Below are positions 63,101-64,000 of a DNA stretch of 64,000 nt, one piece after another; positions within the stretch are counted from its first letter, which is position 1; the number at the start of each line of letters is the position of its first letter. The stretch comes from Atrina japonica. Lineage: Eukaryota; Mollusca; Bivalvia; Pterioida; Pinnidae. The translations under genes and the position numbers were made by a program. Where the stretch lies: contig BROG01000005.1 in the NCBI GenBank assembly GCA_030159075.1, positions 62,001 through 126,000 on the forward strand. The letters are read 5' to 3'. The notes under the pieces were generated by a model. It made no database searches, was not told where the DNA came from, and saw only the letters and a program-made list of their open reading frames with translations.

Positions 63101-63260
63101 GACCTTGAGTAAACCTGGTAAATTGAGATTACCGATCTAAACATAATGAGTTTTGACTAGTTCTTACTCTCTTTTTCAGTCCTGTAACTCAATAGGGGGG
63201 CACTATCCTGTGGATGAAAACTTCAGTAATATGTCTTTCACATTTTGGTACCTGCTACAG
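48113..63260 (+). CDS. IPO13: Importin-13, 5' part (coding exons 1-11), continues beyond right edge
   Basis: Importin-beta family receptor made of HEAT repeats; known IPO13 binds RanGTP, imports cargo such as MAGOH-RBM8A and UBC9, and exports eIF1A. Exons: 48113-48142, 50202-50324, 51371-51429, 52357-52465, 54574-54672, 55699-55752, 56539-56611, 58784-59000, 59995-60079, 61845-61976 and 63180-63260, all GT-AG and phase-consistent, giving 354 residues of about 960 expected. Seen: TEAQISRDAWVFCWELVSP, QYFGANTLHVKISRYW, GPKIVLTRLCVTLASL, RSLKCFSSWVEF, GICRIVIAFAENH and GGHYPVDENFSNMSFTFWY, each matching vertebrate IPO13 in order. The sister family TNPO3 fits less well. Introns hold many repeats; intron 5 carries an array copied from exon 5. 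No disabling change was seen. Confidence 0.95.
48143..50201. other. IPO13 intron 1, largely repeats
   Basis: Two clusters of a degenerate minisatellite built on TATAATGACAATGTGTG lie at about 48260-48400 and 49210-50140. The second has a longer period that includes TTAATCTTATAGTGACATTA and TGTTACATG. Between them, about 48410-48760, is AT-rich sequence with recurring GCCCAAACTC/GCCCACAAAG words of unknown origin. Confidence 0.7.
49210..50140. repeat. TATAATGACAATGTG minisatellite, ~60-110-bp higher period
   Basis: Units of 15-17 bp (ATAATGACAATGTGT, ATAATGACATTGTGT) are grouped into longer blocks ending in ATCTTATAGTGACATTATGT and ACATG. A smaller related cluster lies at 48260-48400. Confidence 0.85.
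50202..50324 (+). CDS. IPO13: IPO13 coding exon 2
   Basis: 123 nt between GCCTAAAG and GTTAGT, phase 0 on both sides. Encodes AVQQFYQNVGVYQQEVHKWL and onward to VSPEK, the first HEAT repeat. Confidence 0.93.
50925..51225 (-). mobile_element. SINE family 2 copy in IPO13 intron 2
   Basis: Landmarks TGTCACAAGCTTTAAGTGAA, TGAAGGTACTTTTATGTGCC and GGAATCAAACCCATGGCC. The last reads on the minus strand as a B-box (GGGTTTGATTCC). Confidence 0.7.
51371..51429 (+). CDS. IPO13: IPO13 coding exon 3
   Basis: 59 nt between TATCTAG and GTAAGA. Encodes SIEVQYFGANTLHVKISRY and two bases of the next Trp. Confidence 0.93.
51505..52090 (-). mobile_element. SINE family 1 copy, split
   Basis: The body is at 51505-51610 (GCCACACTCAACAATTTTTC and flanks) and the tRNA-like head at about 51930-52090 (TCAGCTTGGATACCAGTGG, TAGACTTCATGGCTTAAAGC). 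About 300 bp of other sequence lies between. This copy gives the clearest single-copy head for comparison with the array at 7218-9130. The 97-codon frame here is incidental. Confidence 0.65.
52357..52465 (+). CDS. IPO13: IPO13 coding exon 4
   Basis: 109 nt between TTCTTAG and GTAAGT. Encodes TDIPEEQYESLRSRLFQKV and GPKIVLTRLCVT. It ends in phase 0. Confidence 0.93.
52466..54573. other. IPO13 intron 4
   Basis: AT-rich. A dispersed-repeat fragment at 52890-52990 (AAGGCCCCATTCCCAGTAG) is the inverse of the repeats at 13640 and 38040. Nothing else was recognised. Confidence 0.55.
54574..54672 (+). CDS. IPO13: IPO13 coding exon 5
   Basis: 99 nt between TTTGTAG and GTAAGTAT. Encodes LASLILHMSPEHWPDPVETL then ITTFQNQNLPQVS. 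An alternative donor six nt upstream (CAG/GTTTCA) would drop only VS; the GTAAGTAT site is the far better match. Its last 60 nt are the founder of the downstream 88-bp array. Confidence 0.9.
54613..55302. repeat. 88-bp tandem array derived from the IPO13 exon 5/intron 5 junction, about 7.8 copies
   Basis: Unit starts: 54613 (within exon 5), 54701, 54790, 54878, 54966, 55054, 55142 and 55230. Each unit is 60 nt homologous to the exon 5 end plus 28 nt of intron, from GTAAGTATAG to GTTTATAG. Copy 2 has a damaged donor (GTGAAG), copies 3-7 keep GTAAGT, and copy 8 is truncated. Frames of 76 codons across the array are artefacts of three 88-bp units making a multiple of three. Confidence 0.95.
55699..55752 (+). 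CDS. IPO13: IPO13 coding exon 6
   Basis: 54 nt between ACTTTCAG and GTGAAT. Encodes DADKCHVLLETLRVLPEE, matching the family's LALLELLTVLPEE segment. Confidence 0.92.
55810..56095. repeat. 45-bp tandem repeat, about six copies
   Basis: Unit AGGGTAGACATCCGGTCACT, ACATCATATC, TACTAGTAACTCAGT, with small deletions. It lies in IPO13 intron 6. Confidence 0.85.
56539..56611 (+). CDS. IPO13: IPO13 coding exon 7
   Basis: 73 nt between CTTTACAG and GTAGGA. Encodes FFSANLDKMRRAGIRYELSK and GIVH. It ends in phase 1. Confidence 0.88.
56740..57480. repeat. Dispersed repeat in IPO13 intron 7 (copy 1)
   Basis: About 480 bp (57000-57480) is homologous to 62100-62500, with shared blocks TATGAGAAAGTTGTTA, AAGGATCATTT, GTAAACAGAAA and CTTCTTCTCAAGA. 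AATTTTAACCAAACTT occurs at both ends of copy 1. Probably an old mobile element; no open frame of known type. Confidence 0.6.
57481..58783. other. IPO13 intron 7, rest
   Basis: AT-rich. A fragment of the 'ACAGTGGAACCTG' TIR family lies at about 57800-57880 (AAAGAGACAACCTGTCACAT, AAAACAGGTTTCACTGTG). The frame upstream of exon 8 from 58456 is intronic read-through. Confidence 0.5.
58784..59000 (+). CDS. IPO13: IPO13 coding exon 8
   Basis: 217 nt between TAATTTCAG and GTAAGT. Encodes VLPLLHSLMSPNSP, RSLKCFSSWVEFGIVL and LFDTAADALVNVFSHPESH. Confidence 0.95.
59001..59994. other. IPO13 intron 8
   Basis: AT-rich. Contains CAAGTCGGCCCTAGGACAAC and similar tandem words at about 59328-59385. No gene seen. 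Confidence 0.5.
59995..60079 (+). CDS. IPO13: IPO13 coding exon 9
   Basis: 85 nt between TTTTCCAG and GTAAGG. Encodes FPHTNRKLLPHIIELRQMF and QSSSESLDL. It ends in phase 0. Confidence 0.92.
60120..61795. repeat. 56-bp minisatellite filling IPO13 intron 9, about 30 copies, with higher-order duplications
   Basis: Unit GGTTTAGGTCAAGGCTATCA, CCCTGGTGATGGGTTTGATG, TCCTATTAAGAAGATT. A block of about 353 bp starting at 61071 is repeated almost exactly from 61424. A shorter block near 60540-60660 recurs about 169 bp (three units) downstream. Confidence 0.93.
61845..61976 (+). CDS. IPO13: IPO13 coding exon 10
   Basis: 132 nt between GTTTTCAG and GTAAGG. Encodes DVCQGICRIVIAFAENHTKI and NAMNLIQMVL, matching the family's HGICRIAVALGENHSRALL. 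Confidence 0.95.
61995..62500. repeat. Dispersed repeat in IPO13 intron 10 (copy 2)
   Basis: Same element as 56740-57480, same orientation. It begins with TTTTAACCAAACTTGGTAGG and ends with the CTTCTTCTCAAGAACCAG block and its flank. Confidence 0.6.
62501..63179. other. IPO13 intron 10, rest
   Basis: AT-rich, with ATTACTGGTC and CTCGAG words. No element identified. Confidence 0.45.
63180..63260 (+). CDS. IPO13: IPO13 coding exon 11 (last in window)
   Basis: 81 nt between CTTTTTCAG and GTAAGA. Encodes SCNSIGGHYPVDENFSNMSF then TFWYLLQ. Phase 0. The following exon is not in the remaining 740 bp. Confidence 0.94.
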
Positions 63261-63514
63261 GTAAGATAAGTTACATCACTATGATATATTTCATTATAAT
63301 CAATGTCATTAATGATAACTAGTATGTTGTAATCTGGAGTGTATATGTTACAGCTATAATCGTGTCAAGTCATGGCCACTGTGTTCAGAGATTTGAGGGG
63401 TGTATTGTTGATTTATTACAAACCTACTGAACTTGCAAAATCCTTACCACTGTGTTTGGTTTTAAAAAGTTTATTTATTTTACAATGATTGACAAACAAG
63501 TTGTGTCAACTTAT

Positions 63515-63714
63515 AATAATGTCTCTCGTTGGGCCTGATGTTGGCGTGCGGGGATCTTTGCTGTGGGAGGAAACTGGCGTACTTGGAGAAAACTAACATA
63601 TCCAACTTGGCTACCACCTCACATACTCCTCTGTCCAATCCAAGGATCGAAATCGGGTCATGATGGTGAGAAGTGAGTGCACTAACCAGTGCTCTACTCA
63701 GACACCCTGTGTTT
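63515..63714 (-). mobile_element. SINE family 3 copy (tRNA-derived head, conserved-type core)
   Basis: Read on the minus strand it starts with GTAGAGCACTGGTTAGTGCA, then a B-box-like GATTTCGATCC. A body follows with TTTTCTCCAAGTACGCCAG and TTTCCTCCCACAG, the type of conserved core shared by several invertebrate SINEs. The exact superfamily cannot be set without a search. Confidence 0.6.
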
Positions 63715-64000
63715 GGTTATTTGAGGGGTGCATAATTGTTTGATTTTAAACCTTTTTGAAAGCTACTTATTACAACAATAAACTTGGAAAGTCATGATAA
63801 CTTTGTTTGGCTATTTTAGGGGTGTACCTTTGTTTGATTACAAACCTGCTAAAAGCTACTTTTAACCATGAACTTGCAAACTCATGACAACTGTGTTTGG
63901 GGATATAAGGAGTGTATTATTGATTTATTTTAAGCCTGTTGAAAACTACTTTTTACAACCATGAACTGGCAAAGTCATGACAATGTGTTTTTTTTATATG
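63715..64000. repeat. Diverged tandem repeat, ~90-bp unit
   Basis: Blocks TGTGTTTGG, AGGGGTG, TTTGATTxxAAACCT and GAACTTGCAAA-TCATGACAA recur about three to four times to the window edge, starting before the SINE at about 63370. Confidence 0.55.

Overview
This is intron-rich, AT-rich eukaryotic nuclear DNA, most likely from a bivalve mollusc. Three conserved animal genes can be read exon by exon with GT-AG introns. The introns and the gap between genes are packed with minisatellites, tRNA-derived SINE copies, small terminal-inverted-repeat (TIR) elements and microsatellites, and the ACATGTA/TACATGTA word is frequent. The bivalve call rests on protein resemblance and repeat style, recalled and not searched.

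Layout. (1) 1480-26912, minus strand: the first five coding exons of NUBP1, a cytosolic iron-sulfur scaffold ATPase; the rest lies beyond the left edge. Its intron 3 is about 22 kb and holds most of the left-hand repeats. (2) About 26913-27052: a short, CpG-richer interval that looks like a divergent promoter between NUBP1 and a candidate upstream exon of the next gene. (3) 31040-34687, plus strand: a complete six-exon tektin-3 gene (TEKT3, 507 residues), a ciliary microtubule inner protein. (4) About 34700-48060: no confident host gene; it holds a broken Penelope-like reverse transcriptase fragment, a palindrome/AT array, a G/C-tract TIR element and a 55-bp minisatellite. (5) 48113-63260, plus strand: the first eleven coding exons of importin-13 (IPO13), running off the right edge.

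The genes do not form a pathway: NUBP1 acts in cytosolic Fe-S assembly, TEKT3 in axonemes, IPO13 in nuclear transport. The points most worth a second look are: an 88-bp tandem array inside IPO13 built from the end of exon 5 plus its splice donor, so that several downstream units resemble 60-nt in-frame cassette exons; a 104-bp dimeric satellite that appears to be an internal expansion of the tRNA-like head of a SINE; and the shared NUBP1/TEKT3 promoter with an exon that would join TEKT3 in frame. I found no wholly novel gene system. Copy numbers, repeat edges and family names were estimated by eye.
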